Under the pieces are notes generated by a model. It searched no databases. It saw only the letters and a list, made by a program, of their open reading frames with translations, and had not been told where the DNA came from. A stretch of 64,000 nucleotides of DNA from Methanococcoides sp. EBM-47 (GTDB taxonomy: Archaea; Halobacteriota; Methanosarcinia; Methanosarcinales; Methanosarcinaceae): the NCBI GenBank assembly GCA_001896725.1, contig MPPA01000033.1:1-64000 (forward strand), given 5' to 3'. A program made the position numbers and the translations under genes. Below, piece by piece: positions 8,014 to 17,671 of the stretch. Position 1 is the stretch's first letter. The number at the start of each line of letters is the position of its first letter.

Positions 8014-10902
8014 TTATTCAAGATAGATAGCCGGTCTCATGGGAATAGCGAACCTTGACTTGTTCTCAGGGTCATAACCAGGTTCATCTGCGCTGTAAAC
8101 TTCTACTGTACAGTTAAATTCTTTCTCAAGGAATTGTTGGTTTTCCTTAAGTATTGCAAGCTCGTCCAGTTCATAGTCATCGAACATTTCCAAACGTTCC
8201 ACTCTCATGCTGATGATATCGGGAACGATTTTCTGTACGAACTTGGGTATTTCTTTTCCGTACGCCCGGTTGACAGGTTCTGCCATTAAGGTCTTGATCA
8301 GGATACCAGGATTAAGTGTACCTTCGCTTTGCATTTTAAGAGCTGTTTGGAAAGCATTTACTTTCCATGCTGTGGATGTATACAACACTATCTTTTGAGG
8401 GGTCATCTTTGTGACCTTTATTATCTCTTCAATGTCTTCCAGTGTATTGTCTACAAGTTCCTCTGCAAGTTCCGCACTGTTGTTTAGCAGTTCCGGATCA
8501 AAGATAGGATAACCGGCAAGTGATACGATATCGCTCCCCTCATGTCCCAATGCCCTCCAGATCTCTTCACATACATGTGGCATAAATGGTGCCATTAGGC
8601 GCACCCAGGTATCCAGCATGTCATATAGTAGATTACCCCCTCCCCTTTTTTGATACCATTTGATGTCATTAAGCAGTAGGAAGAATGCATTTTGCAGTGC
8701 ACTGCGAGTTCTCAGTGATCCCATATCATTGTTAGTTTCCCTGATGCGGTGTTGCAGACGGCTAAGCATCCATTTATCAATGAGCTTCAATTCTCCACAC
8801 ATGCCACATACTGCACCTGATTCTATGATCTCCCTGGCAAAGGAGTAGAACCTTTCAACCTGTTTTTTTGCAGCTTCGACTCCACTGTTCCGCCAGTCTG
8901 CATCCTGTGTCTGCTCGGCACTGGAAAGGATGTACATGCGGCTGATGTCAGCACCATATTCCTCCACTGCGGTTCTCAGGGTGAGCAAGGGACCTTTAGA
9001 TTTGCTCATCTTTTGTCCTTCAAGGGAAACAAAACCATTAACGGCAAGGGCCCGGGGCCACTTCTCTTCTTCAAATATAGCTACATGATGGAAAAGGAAA
9101 AACAATAAATGATTGGGTACAAGGTCTTTACCTGAAGACCTGAGGTCCACTGGATACCAGTAATCCATATCTCTTTTCATCTGTGCTATGAGCTTCTCAT
9201 CAAGACCTGTAGCCGCTGCTGCTTGCTGCACGCTGCCTTTTCCCAGGAGCACATAATCGAAAAGCTGATGGGTAAGATGTTCTGGTCCGATACCGTGTGC
9301 AAAGAACTTGTTGGTGATATAGTATGTCATGTAGATAGTGGAATCGCCAAGTGACTCAATGAGCCATTGATCATCAAAAGGTAGATGAGTACCCAGCCCT
9401 TTCTTCCTTGCACAGGCCTTGTCCTTGAGCCAATCGACCTTGTTATTGAACTCCACCCTATATTCTTCAGGAATTATCTCCATTTTCTCAATACATCTGT
9501 AGACTTTTTCCTTCCACTCCGGGTTCGAATAGTTGAGGAACCACTGGCCTTCTACCATGTTGACCACACAGGGCGTCCCACATCGGCATACCACAGGTTC
9601 GCTGAACTCGTAGAAGACCTCTCCTATGCCTTGATCTATAAGGTCCTGTGTGAGCATATCCTTGATCTTGGAAATTGCTATGCCTGCATACTTCCCGGTA
9701 TTCTCTTTGAGCACCCCGCCATGGAACTCTCTTCTGTAAACGATCTTTGTTGCCTCTTCAGCTTTGGGATCGTTCTGGTCTTTCACACCAAGCTGTTGTA
9801 CAGCCTCCACAGCAGGATAATCTCCAAACTCCTTTGTTGCTATCAGGGAAATTAGCTTTATATTGCGCAGGTCTTCCCTTATCCCGTATTGTGAAAGGTC
9901 CTTATCATAAAGGTCTTTCAGGGCAAGATAGTCATAAGGTGCATGCGCAGGTACGCTCATAACTATTCCACTGCCATTATCTCCCCTTACAAAAGAGGCA
10001 GGCAATGTAATGATATCATTGCCTGTGAGAGGGTTCCTCACCTTTATACCTATCAGAGATGTGGATGGCACATCATCTATTATTTCCACTTTCCTGTCAG
10101 TGAAAGTTAGCTTTCTGTAAGCTTCCCTGCTTACGATCCAGAACTCTGTTTTTCCATCTTTTTCCACTTTGATCTTGACATGTTCTATATCTGGATTGAT
10201 CCAGAGGTTCGTAACACCAAAAATAGTTTCAGGGCGCAGGGTGGCACAAGGCAGTACAGTATTATCATATTGGAACTTAATAAAAGTGTAATCAACAATG
10301 GTTGCCTCTTCTCCATGTAGGATATCGTGATCCTCAACAGGATTGTTATCGTTAGGACACCATTTTACAGGATGTGATCCCTTGACAATGAGGCCTTTTT
10401 CGTGCAACAGATCGAACTGCCACTCGATGAACTTTTTGTAAGCTGGGTCCGTGGTGGTGAACTTGCGTCTCCAGTCAATTGAATAACCAATTGATCGCAT
10501 GGCCCTTTCAGCCTCTTTGCTGAAATACTCCACGATACTCTCAGGAGTGGTCAGTGTTTCCAGGATATCTGCAGGTATGCCATGCAGTTCCGAATATACT
10601 TTCATGGTCTGAGGGTCACGGTTAGCTATTAGCTCGGCAAGACCTACGATAGGTGTTCCCGTGACATGGAAACCCATAGGAAAAAGTACGTTATATCCTT
10701 GCATCCTTTTATATCGTGCTATAACATCTCCTATGGTAAAGGTCCTGGTATGTCCTGCATGTAAGTTACCGTTGAGATATGGGTAGGGTATTGTAATAAA
10801 GAACTTTTTTCTTTCATCTGGTTCAGGCTGGAAGACCTTTGTATCATCCCATATCTTCTGCCATTTTCTTTCTACCTCATACGGTATATAATCCTGTTCC
10901 AT
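8014..10902 (-). CDS. leuS: Leucyl-tRNA synthetase, archaeal type
   Basis: Charges tRNA-Leu with leucine (class Ia synthetase, cytosolic). The 962-residue protein has the HIGH motif as HAGH in YLNGNLHAGHTRT near residue 50 and the KMSKS loop in EGQKMSKSKGP near 630, with a CP1 editing domain between them. The length and the C-terminal helical domain fit archaeal/eukaryotic LeuRS rather than bacterial LeuRS. The ATG at 10902 is preferred to an in-frame GTG two codons upstream because AAAGG is suitably spaced only from the ATG. Single gene. Confidence 0.97.
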   Translation of the reverse strand: MEQDYIPYEVERKWQKIWDDTKVFQPEPDERKKFFITIPYPYLNGNLHAGHTRTFTIGDVIARYKRMQGYNVLFPMGFHVTGTPIVGLAELIANRDPQTMKVYSELHGIPADILETLTTPESIVEYFSKEAERAMRSIGYSIDWRRKFTTTDPAYKKFIEWQFDLLHEKGLIVKGSHPVKWCPNDNNPVEDHDILHGEEATIVDYTFIKFQYDNTVLPCATLRPETIFGVTNLWINPDIEHVKIKVEKDGKTEFWIVSREAYRKLTFTDRKVEIIDDVPSTSLIGIKVRNPLTGNDIITLPASFVRGDNGSGIVMSVPAHAPYDYLALKDLYDKDLSQYGIREDLRNIKLISLIATKEFGDYPAVEAVQQLGVKDQNDPKAEEATKIVYRREFHGGVLKENTGKYAGIAISKIKDMLTQDLIDQGIGEVFYEFSEPVVCRCGTPCVVNMVEGQWFLNYSNPEWKEKVYRCIEKMEIIPEEYRVEFNNKVDWLKDKACARKKGLGTHLPFDDQWLIESLGDSTIYMTYYITNKFFAHGIGPEHLTHQLFDYVLLGKGSVQQAAAATGLDEKLIAQMKRDMDYWYPVDLRSSGKDLVPNHLLFFLFHHVAIFEEEKWPRALAVNGFVSLEGQKMSKSKGPLLTLRTAVEEYGADISRMYILSSAEQTQDADWRNSGVEAAKKQVERFYSFAREIIESGAVCGMCGELKLIDKWMLSRLQHRIRETNNDMGSLRTRSALQNAFFLLLNDIKWYQKRGGGNLLYDMLDTWVRLMAPFMPHVCEEIWRALGHEGSDIVSLAGYPIFDPELLNNSAELAEELVDNTLEDIEEIIKVTKMTPQKIVLYTSTAWKVNAFQTALKMQSEGTLNPGILIKTLMAEPVNRAYGKEIPKFVQKIVPDIISMRVERLEMFDDYELDELAILKENQQFLEKEFNCTVEVYSADEPGYDPENKSRFAIPMRPAIYLE

Positions 10903-11181
10903 GGTCACGCCTTTCCGGTATACCTGTTATTTTACATTCATTGAGCGATCCCGTCCGGGACCATTGATGCTTTATTTGCATGTTGATTAACAGCTAAATA
11001 ACTTACGTCCTCATAAAGTCTACTCTTTAGAATGGTCCTTTCATCAGAAAGATCCCTTCTTTAATCCTTTCTCTGATCAGATAAAACGGGTTCATTGGAA
11101 CACGGTCCAGTAATACCCTCATGTTTTCAAGTATCTATATCATACCGTTATGCTTATTCTCAAAGAACTGAATTTAGTCCC

Positions 11182-11691
11182 ATGCATATTGAGTTCGTAA
11201 GCGGTCGTATATTCATAGAGGACCTTAAGTCATTTCTCAGGTCATTAGAGGATATATCAAAGGCAACCGATTGTATAGTTCAGTCTATGAACGCAGATAA
11301 GGTAGCAGGTAAAGACCATTTGCGCTTTGCAGTAGCAAAAGCTATCAGAGCATTCGAGCAGGAAAGAAATGTTGCAAAGGATGTGGGTATTGAGATCATG
11401 CGCTATGCTTCAGGGAAACGTCAGATCGAGGAGGCGTTCTCCATGGGTGTCAAACAAGGTCAGAACAATGTTGTTTTCATAGTAATGGGTAAGGCGCGTT
11501 CTGTTACTTCATGTGTGGACATGCTTAAACAGATAGTTGTACCAGAGGATGTCATTACATATCTGCCGTCCAAGAGGGACGAAGTGATCATGCATTTCAG
11601 CATCACTGCAGATGAGATCGAAGTTGTGGGTGAACAAATGGTCCCTGAACTTGTCATCGAGCGAGTGGCGCTTGTGGATGTATTGAAGTGA
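11182..11691 (+). CDS. cgi121: KEOPS complex subunit Cgi121
   Basis: A 169-residue homologue of Cgi121/TPRKB, the KEOPS subunit that helps bind the 3' end of tRNA for N6-threonylcarbamoyladenosine formation at position 37. Diagnostic segments are NADKVAGKDHLRFAVAKAIRAF and RYASGKRQIEEAFSMGVK followed by a hydrophobic strand. A longer frame opens at a TTG at 11095, but the family usually spans about 150-170 residues, so the ATG at 11182 is chosen. It lies near e-MtaB, which thiomethylates t6A, a functional match. Confidence 0.85.
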   Translation: MHIEFVSGRIFIEDLKSFLRSLEDISKATDCIVQSMNADKVAGKDHLRFAVAKAIRAFEQERNVAKDVGIEIMRYASGKRQIEEAFSMGVKQGQNNVVFIVMGKARSVTSCVDMLKQIVVPEDVITYLPSKRDEVIMHFSITADEIEVVGEQMVPELVIERVALVDVLK

Positions 11692-11794
11692 TATCTACGA
11701 AATAATAATATATGACCGGCCAGTAAACTTGCCATCATTAATAAACCAATAATATATCATACAATTATAGATGTTTATGGGAGAGTTTGAACTC

Positions 11795-12886
11795 ATGTCA
11801 CATAAGAAAACAGCAGAATCAATGATCAAATGTGCAGGTCCTATAGAATCGGCCCTGTTACCACGACTTCTACATGTTACAGAAGCAGCAGCAATAGCGG
11901 CATCTTATCAGATGGGCAGGGGAAACAAGTATTATGCTGACCAGGTTTCAGTGGAAGCTATGCGCCGGACTCTCAATTATCTTGACATGAAAGGGATCAT
12001 AAAGATCGGCGAAGGGGAAAGAGATGAAGCTCCTATGCTGTACATAGGTGAACATGTTGGGACTTGGAAAGGCGATCTTGAAGTGGACATTGCTGTGGAC
12101 CCTCTTGAAGGTACCAACCTGGCAGCAAATGGTACTCCGGGTGCGATATCCGTGATGGCGATGGCAGAAAGGGGCGGCCTTTTCCATGGACCTGACATCT
12201 ATATGGACAAGATAGTAGTGGGTTCGGAAGTGGTTAGGTATGAAAAGAGGCATCCTGAAGATAGCATTAGTCTGGATGCTCCTGTCAGAGACAATCTGCA
12301 AATAGTGGCCAAAGCACTTAACCGCAACATCGATGAGCTGGTGGTTGTGATCCTTGACAGGCCAAGGCATGAGGCAAAAATAAAAGAGATCCGGGAGACA
12401 GGTGCCAGGGTGAACCTGATCACAGATGGTGATCTGATGCCAGGGGTTTCTACAGCCATACGTGGTTCAGGGGTCCATGTGGTAATGGGTGCCGGTGGTT
12501 CCGGAGAGGCGGTACTTATTGCTGCTGCTATGAAGATACTAGGTGGTAAGATCCTTGCAAGGCTTGTACTGCCTACAGTTGCTAATGCTGGATCTGAGGA
12601 AGCCATAGCTAAGGAAAAAGCTGAGAAGATGCCAAGACTTGAGAAGATGGGCATTACGGAAATGAACATGAGCGATGTGCTTGACACTAACCAGCTTGTT
12701 CCCGGAAACGATGTGATATTCTCAGCAACAGGTGTTACCCCGGGTACTATCCTAAAAGGTGTGAACCTTTTTGGTGAAGGCGATGCAAGGGTACACAGCC
12801 TGACCATGGGCAGTTCCGGCGTGGTAAAATTTACAGATACCATGTACATACATGACAAAGAGGCCACACCTCTGCGTTTCATTTAA
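11795..12886 (+). CDS. glpX: Class II fructose-1,6-bisphosphatase (GlpX type)
   Basis: Hydrolyses fructose 1,6-bisphosphate to fructose 6-phosphate for gluconeogenesis. The 363-residue protein carries IKIGEGERDEAPML, the metal-site block DIAVDPLEGTNLAANG, the GAGGSGEAV segment and LTMGSSG near the C-terminus, all typical of GlpX. GGGAG at 11779-11783 selects the ATG at 11795 over upstream ATGs. Its TAA shares one base with the next ATG (TAATG), so it is translationally coupled to the methylthiotransferase. Many archaea use the bifunctional FBP aldolase/phosphatase instead, so a bacterial-type FBPase is notable. Sedoheptulose-bisphosphatase activity cannot be excluded. Confidence 0.93.
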   Translation: MSHKKTAESMIKCAGPIESALLPRLLHVTEAAAIAASYQMGRGNKYYADQVSVEAMRRTLNYLDMKGIIKIGEGERDEAPMLYIGEHVGTWKGDLEVDIAVDPLEGTNLAANGTPGAISVMAMAERGGLFHGPDIYMDKIVVGSEVVRYEKRHPEDSISLDAPVRDNLQIVAKALNRNIDELVVVILDRPRHEAKIKEIRETGARVNLITDGDLMPGVSTAIRGSGVHVVMGAGGSGEAVLIAAAMKILGGKILARLVLPTVANAGSEEAIAKEKAEKMPRLEKMGITEMNMSDVLDTNQLVPGNDVIFSATGVTPGTILKGVNLFGEGDARVHSLTMGSSGVVKFTDTMYIHDKEATPLRFI

Positions 12887-14190
12887 TGATGAAAGTACAC
12901 GTATCGACATTTGGCTGTTCAGCGAACCAGGCTTCTGCAGAGGTCATGATGGCGGCCATCAGGGACCAGGGTCATGAACTGGTACCTGAAGAGCATGCTG
13001 ATGTTGTGGTCCTCAACACCTGTACTGTCAAGTATACCACTGAACAGAAGATCCTGTATAAGATCAGGGAGCTAGGGATAAAAGGCATCGAATTAGTAGT
13101 ATCCGGATGTATGCCTGAAGTGCAGCTTGAGGACATCATCCGTAGCAACCCCAATGCACATGTTTTGGGAGTGAACTCAATATCAAGGATAGGGGAGGTG
13201 CTAAATTCCATAGCATCACCCGACATCCGTTCTCAAAGTACTTCCCGGCAAGCTCTGCATGTGTTCTCTCATGAACCTGAAGGTTTCATCAATGTGCCTA
13301 GGTTGCGGTTCAACCCCAACATCCACATCTGCCAGCTTTCTCAGGGTTGTAATAATACCTGTTCCTATTGTATTGTCAGGTCCGCTAGAGGTCCGCTCAG
13401 ATCTTTCCATCCGGATTCCATTGTAAAGGATATAGAACAGGGAATTAATGAAGGCTGCAGGGAGATATGGCTTACCTCACAAGACAATGCTCAGTACGGC
13501 ATGGATACAGGTCTCAGACTTCCTCAGCTGCTTGAAAGGATATGCGCTATACCAGGTGATTTCAAGGTCCGCGTGGGGATGATGAATCCTTTTTCTGCAC
13601 TCCCCATACTGGAAGAGTTGTTGGATGCTTTTGAGAACAGCAAGATCTACAAGCTCGTTCACTTGCCTGTACAATCAGCATCCAATGATGTATTAAAAAA
13701 GATGAACAGGTTCCATTCCATAGAAGAGGCTAATCTTGTGATCAACAGTTTTAGGGACCGTTTTGATGATCTTACTCTTTTCACTGATATAATTGTAGGT
13801 TTTCCAGGGGAGAAAGATGTTGATTTTCTTAAAACGATTAAATGGGTGAGGGATTACATGCCTGAAAAGGTGAACATTTCCAGGTACACTCCCCGTCCAC
13901 ATACTAAGGCGCTTGAATATAGGAACATTGATTCCCGTATCGTTGCACAACGTTCCAATGAACTCCATGATGTATGTGAAAAGGTCAAGGTCAGTGTCAG
14001 AAACAGCATGATCGGATGGCAAGGCAGGGTCTTTATTTCCAAAGAGGCTAAATTAAAAGGTCTTATGGCCCGTACAGCATCCTATAAGCCAGTGGTCATT
14101 CCGGAGTCATCTGCTGTTCCGGGAAGTTCTTGTGATGTTGAGATCTTCGATGCAACCCCAGGATATTTTCTGGGAAGGGTTATTATCTAG
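12886..14190 (+). CDS. tRNA t6A37 methylthiotransferase, e-MtaB (CDKAL1) type
   Basis: A radical SAM enzyme that converts t6A37 to ms2t6A37 in tRNA. The 434-residue protein has an N-terminal UPF0004 domain with Cys in TFGCSANQ, NTCTV and SGCMPE (auxiliary 4Fe-4S cluster), then the radical SAM motif CNNTCSYC, and a C-terminal TRAM domain from about 370. The first ATG overlaps the FBPase stop; a second ATG follows at 12889. It ends in TAG, with TGA in frame eight codons later. Confidence 0.93.
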   Translation: MMKVHVSTFGCSANQASAEVMMAAIRDQGHELVPEEHADVVVLNTCTVKYTTEQKILYKIRELGIKGIELVVSGCMPEVQLEDIIRSNPNAHVLGVNSISRIGEVLNSIASPDIRSQSTSRQALHVFSHEPEGFINVPRLRFNPNIHICQLSQGCNNTCSYCIVRSARGPLRSFHPDSIVKDIEQGINEGCREIWLTSQDNAQYGMDTGLRLPQLLERICAIPGDFKVRVGMMNPFSALPILEELLDAFENSKIYKLVHLPVQSASNDVLKKMNRFHSIEEANLVINSFRDRFDDLTLFTDIIVGFPGEKDVDFLKTIKWVRDYMPEKVNISRYTPRPHTKALEYRNIDSRIVAQRSNELHDVCEKVKVSVRNSMIGWQGRVFISKEAKLKGLMARTASYKPVVIPESSAVPGSSCDVEIFDATPGYFLGRVII

Positions 14191-14324
14191 GGTCTTAGAA
14201 GTTATCCTTTTTGACATCCGCTCATTTTCCTTGATATAACGGGATACTTAAAACAATGCTCTTTGTGCAGGAGGTATCAGGTACATATCAGGATCATGTT
14301 TTAAAATAAGTTTTAATAGACCCA

Positions 14325-14332
14325 CTATATAA
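14325..14332 (+). promoter_or_regulatory. TATA box of the acd operon
   Basis: CTATATAA within an AT-rich stretch about 95 nt before the acd start. This implies a 5' leader of roughly 65-70 nt. GGAG precedes the ATG by 7 nt. Confidence 0.45.
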
Positions 14333-14422
14333 GGTATATATATTTTGTTTTTTATCTTTACCACCCCTTAACTTTATCTATTATTATTCCATATAAAATA
14401 ATATACATGGTCAGGAGAAAAT

Positions 14423-16513
14423 ATGCTAGATAAATTGTTCGATCCGGATGTTGTTGCAGTTATAGGGGCATCCCGTACAGAAGGTAAGGTCGGTCATGCT
14501 GTACTAAAGAATCTCCTGCAGGGAGCAGGTCATAATGTCATTCCTATCAACCCTAATGTCACTGAGATATTAGGGTTAAAATGTTATGCCGATGTTCTTG
14601 ATGTGCCAGAAAAGATCGATCTGGCAGTAATAGTGGTCCCTGCAGCTGCAGTTCCTTCTGCAATGGAGAAATGTGGACAGGCAGGTATAAACTATGCTGT
14701 TGTGATATCTGCAGGTTTTAAGGAGGCTAGTATAGAAGGTGCAAGGCTGGAGAGAGAGGTCACAGCCATCGCTGAAAAATATGGTATAAGGATGGTTGGT
14801 CCGAACTGCTTGGGAATAATCGATACTTCTTCCTCTCTCAATGCGTCATTTGCTGCGTCCATGGCCTTTCCGGGGAATATAGCTATGATGTCCCAGTCAG
14901 GAGCCATCTGTACCGTGACACTGGATTGGGCGGACAGGATAGGAGTAGGTTTTTCCAAGTTCGTAAGTCTCGGTAACAAGGCTGACCTTGCAGAGAATGA
15001 TTTTCTTGAGCTGTTCAGAAAGGATAAGTCTACCGCTGTGATAGCTGCATATCTGGAAGGTGTGAAAGATGGTCCACGTTTCATGGAAGTTGCAAGGAAT
15101 GTGTCCAGAGAGAAACCTATTATAGTAGTAAAATCGGGTCGTACGGCTGTGGGTTCCAGGGCAGTGTCATCACATACAGGTACTCTTGCAGGTTCTGATG
15201 CTGCATACAATGCAGCCTTCAGACAAAGTGGTGTGATTAGGGCCAATTCTCTGGAAGAGATGCTGGACTATAGCAGGGCTTTTTCCACGTATCCTTTTCC
15301 ACGGGGAAAAAAAGTTGCAATACTCACCAATGCGGGAGGACTTGGCATACTTACTGCTGATGCATGTTATAGTATTGGCCTTTCAATATCCTCTTTCGAG
15401 GAAGGGACCATTACTAAGTTAAAACAGAAACTTCCTGAAGCTGCTGGTTTGTACAATCCAGTTGATGTACTGGGAGATGCCGGTCCACAGCTATATGAAC
15501 ATGCTTTAGAGGTTCTTCTTGCCGATTCTAATGTTGACGGTATAATCGTACTTGTTTCTCCTCAGGCTATGACAGATGTACCTGCTATAGCCCGGTCCCT
15601 GATCAAAATGATCAAAATCTCGGACAAGCCCATCCTGTGCAATTTTGCAGGTGGAACACGCATTGCTGCGGGCGAGGAACTTCTGAACAAGCATGGCATA
15701 CCGAACTACCCTTCTTCTGAAAGGGCAGTTGCCAGTCTGAAAGCATTGTGTGATTACAGTTCCATAAGGATAAAAGAATACAATGCGCCACCATTGAGGG
15801 CAACTGACAGGACCACTGCAAGAAAGATCATAGATGATGCTATTGCCAGTGGAAGGAGAACTTTGGGTCTTGAATCCATGGGGATGCTCGAGGCATATGG
15901 GATCCCAGTGGTACGGTCAAGGATGGCTGGTAACTTGCCAGAAGTTATTGAAGCATGCGAAGAAATAGGTTATCCTGTGGTCATGAAGATCATCTCTCCC
16001 GATATCTCGCATAAGACCGATGTAGGTGGTATCAAGCTTAACCTGTTGAATGCTGAGGATGTGGAACATGCCTATCTGGCCATGATGTCGGATGTTAAAC
16101 ATTATATGCCCAACGCTCAGATAACAGGTGTACAGGTGCAGCAAATGGTCACAGGTGGTAAAGAAGTGATCATAGGTATGGACCGTGACCTCCAGTTTGG
16201 CCCGCTCCTAATGTTCGGGCTGGGGGGTGTTTATGTGGAATTCCTCAAGGATGTATCTTTTGCTGTAGCCCCTATCGATGATAAGGAAGCTCAGCACATG
16301 ATATCTTCTATCAAGACATATCCGCTGATAGCTGGTGTAAGAGGTGAGAAACCATCGGATATCAAGGCTATTATCGATACTTTGCTCAAGGTGTCACAGC
16401 TTGTGATGGACTTCCCATGCCTGACGGAATTTGAGATAAATCCTCTTATGGTCATGCCTGAAGGCAAAGGCTGCCTTGCCATGGATATCAGGATGACTTT
16501 GAGAAAAGAATAA
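14423..16513 (+). CDS. acd: ADP-forming acetyl-CoA synthetase, alpha-beta fusion
   Basis: Interconverts acetyl-CoA (or another acyl-CoA), ADP and phosphate with acetate, CoA and ATP. The 696-residue single chain has a CoA-binding Rossmann domain (1-95, VAVIGAS), two succinyl-CoA-ligase-like domains with the phosphorylated His251 in SSHTGTLAG, and a C-terminal ATP-grasp domain from about 470 (KIISPDISHKTDVGG). It is followed after 72 nt by the DRTGG gene on the same strand and converges on acs. In a methylotroph it may make ATP and acetate from surplus acetyl-CoA. Acyl specificity cannot be read from sequence. Confidence 0.92.
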   Translation: MLDKLFDPDVVAVIGASRTEGKVGHAVLKNLLQGAGHNVIPINPNVTEILGLKCYADVLDVPEKIDLAVIVVPAAAVPSAMEKCGQAGINYAVVISAGFKEASIEGARLEREVTAIAEKYGIRMVGPNCLGIIDTSSSLNASFAASMAFPGNIAMMSQSGAICTVTLDWADRIGVGFSKFVSLGNKADLAENDFLELFRKDKSTAVIAAYLEGVKDGPRFMEVARNVSREKPIIVVKSGRTAVGSRAVSSHTGTLAGSDAAYNAAFRQSGVIRANSLEEMLDYSRAFSTYPFPRGKKVAILTNAGGLGILTADACYSIGLSISSFEEGTITKLKQKLPEAAGLYNPVDVLGDAGPQLYEHALEVLLADSNVDGIIVLVSPQAMTDVPAIARSLIKMIKISDKPILCNFAGGTRIAAGEELLNKHGIPNYPSSERAVASLKALCDYSSIRIKEYNAPPLRATDRTTARKIIDDAIASGRRTLGLESMGMLEAYGIPVVRSRMAGNLPEVIEACEEIGYPVVMKIISPDISHKTDVGGIKLNLLNAEDVEHAYLAMMSDVKHYMPNAQITGVQVQQMVTGGKEVIIGMDRDLQFGPLLMFGLGGVYVEFLKDVSFAVAPIDDKEAQHMISSIKTYPLIAGVRGEKPSDIKAIIDTLLKVSQLVMDFPCLTEFEINPLMVMPEGKGCLAMDIRMTLRKE

Positions 16514-16585
16514 GAATATGTTGTTAGATGACATTTATAAAAAGTAATAGAATAGTTGCTGTTAAAGTGTATTAGGAGGGAGATC

Positions 16586-17659
16586 ATGGCTTCAATGCTG
16601 GTAAGTTCATCGGAACAGTACTCAGGAAAAAGTTCTCTGTGCCTGGGTCTTGGAGTGCTCCTTAAAGAGAGGGGTTACAAAGTAGGATACATGAAGCCCA
16701 TTGGCAATTTGCTCATAGATGTCAATGGATCACTTGCAGATGAGGATGCTCAGGGCATCAGGAAGTTATTGGGATTACAGGACGATATGAGTTCCATTAC
16801 TCCCATTTTGCTTACGGAGAACCTCACGGATGATGCTCTCATGGGAGTGGAGAAAGGACTAGATTCGAGATTGAAGGAAGCTTATGAAAAAGTCTCAAAG
16901 GGCAGGGATGTTGTGCTACTTGAAGGAGCAGGCGGCATCGGCGGAGGAGCTATGTACAATCTCTCCGACCCGGAAGTAGCCACTAAGCTTGATACTAAGA
17001 TATTGCTCATCACACGATATGATTCTGCCCAGGCTGTTGACCGGATCCTGTGTGACCTACGTATAATCCAGAACACAGAGATCCTTGCAGGTATAATACT
17101 TAATGAGGTCCCACCAGATAAACTGGAACAAGTTTCCCATCTGGTAGTACCTTTCCTTGAGAAGAAAGGTATCAAGGTGTTCGGTGTTATTCCGGAAGAC
17201 CATATGCTGCGTTCCGTATCAGTAGCTGAGATCGTAGAGGACCTTAATGCGGAGGTACTGGTGGGTGCAAGCCACATGGAAGACCTAGTGGAGCACTATC
17301 TGGTGGGAGCCATGGAAGTTGGTTCAGCTATCAAATACTTCAGACGTATGCCAAACGCAGCTGTGATCACAGGTGGTGATCGTTCGGATATACAGATGGC
17401 TGCCATTGAGGCCAAAGTCAAATGTCTGGTGCTTACAGGTAATCTGCGCCCAAGCGGAGCAGTGCTTGGAAGTGCCGAAGAGGCCAACATTCCTGTGATA
17501 CTTGTCAGGGGCGATACCATGAGCACCATCGAAAAGATGGAGAATCTCATAGGTCACGCACGCATAAAACAGGAAGTGAAAATAAAAAGGATAGTGGACC
17601 TCATCAAGGAATATGTGGATGTTGATGGTTTGATCACGGAAATGGGACTTGGCAAATAA
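16586..17659 (+). CDS. BioD-like P-loop / DRTGG domain protein (phosphotransacetylase N-domain family)
   Basis: A 357-residue protein. The N-terminal half is a BioD/CobQ-like P-loop domain (SSSEQYSGKSSL; EGAGGIGGG further on). The C-terminal half has a DRTGG domain near residue 260 (ITGGDRSDIQ, LTGNLRPS). The same pair of domains forms the N-terminal regulatory part of long bacterial phosphotransacetylases, but the catalytic PTA_PTB domain is absent. A strong AGGAGGG (16574-16580) selects the ATG at 16586. Position directly behind acd suggests a regulatory or sensing role in acetyl-CoA metabolism; this is inference. Confidence 0.8.
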   Translation: MASMLVSSSEQYSGKSSLCLGLGVLLKERGYKVGYMKPIGNLLIDVNGSLADEDAQGIRKLLGLQDDMSSITPILLTENLTDDALMGVEKGLDSRLKEAYEKVSKGRDVVLLEGAGGIGGGAMYNLSDPEVATKLDTKILLITRYDSAQAVDRILCDLRIIQNTEILAGIILNEVPPDKLEQVSHLVVPFLEKKGIKVFGVIPEDHMLRSVSVAEIVEDLNAEVLVGASHMEDLVEHYLVGAMEVGSAIKYFRRMPNAAVITGGDRSDIQMAAIEAKVKCLVLTGNLRPSGAVLGSAEEANIPVILVRGDTMSTIEKMENLIGHARIKQEVKIKRIVDLIKEYVDVDGLITEMGLGK

Positions 17660-17671
17660 GTCCCTTCCCCA

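Noticed and set aside
9385-9855. 156-codon plus-strand frame opposite leuS
   Set aside because: Overlaps conserved leuS coding sequence; composition and lack of a binding site indicate a shadow.
12199-12882. 227-codon open frame on the minus strand opposite the FBPase gene
   Set aside because: It is the antisense shadow of glpX: Ser/Thr/Pro-rich, no ribosome binding site, no domain, while the plus-strand gene has all family motifs.
14692-15246. 184-codon minus-strand frame opposite acd
   Set aside because: Antisense to conserved acd sequence, with no independent coding evidence.
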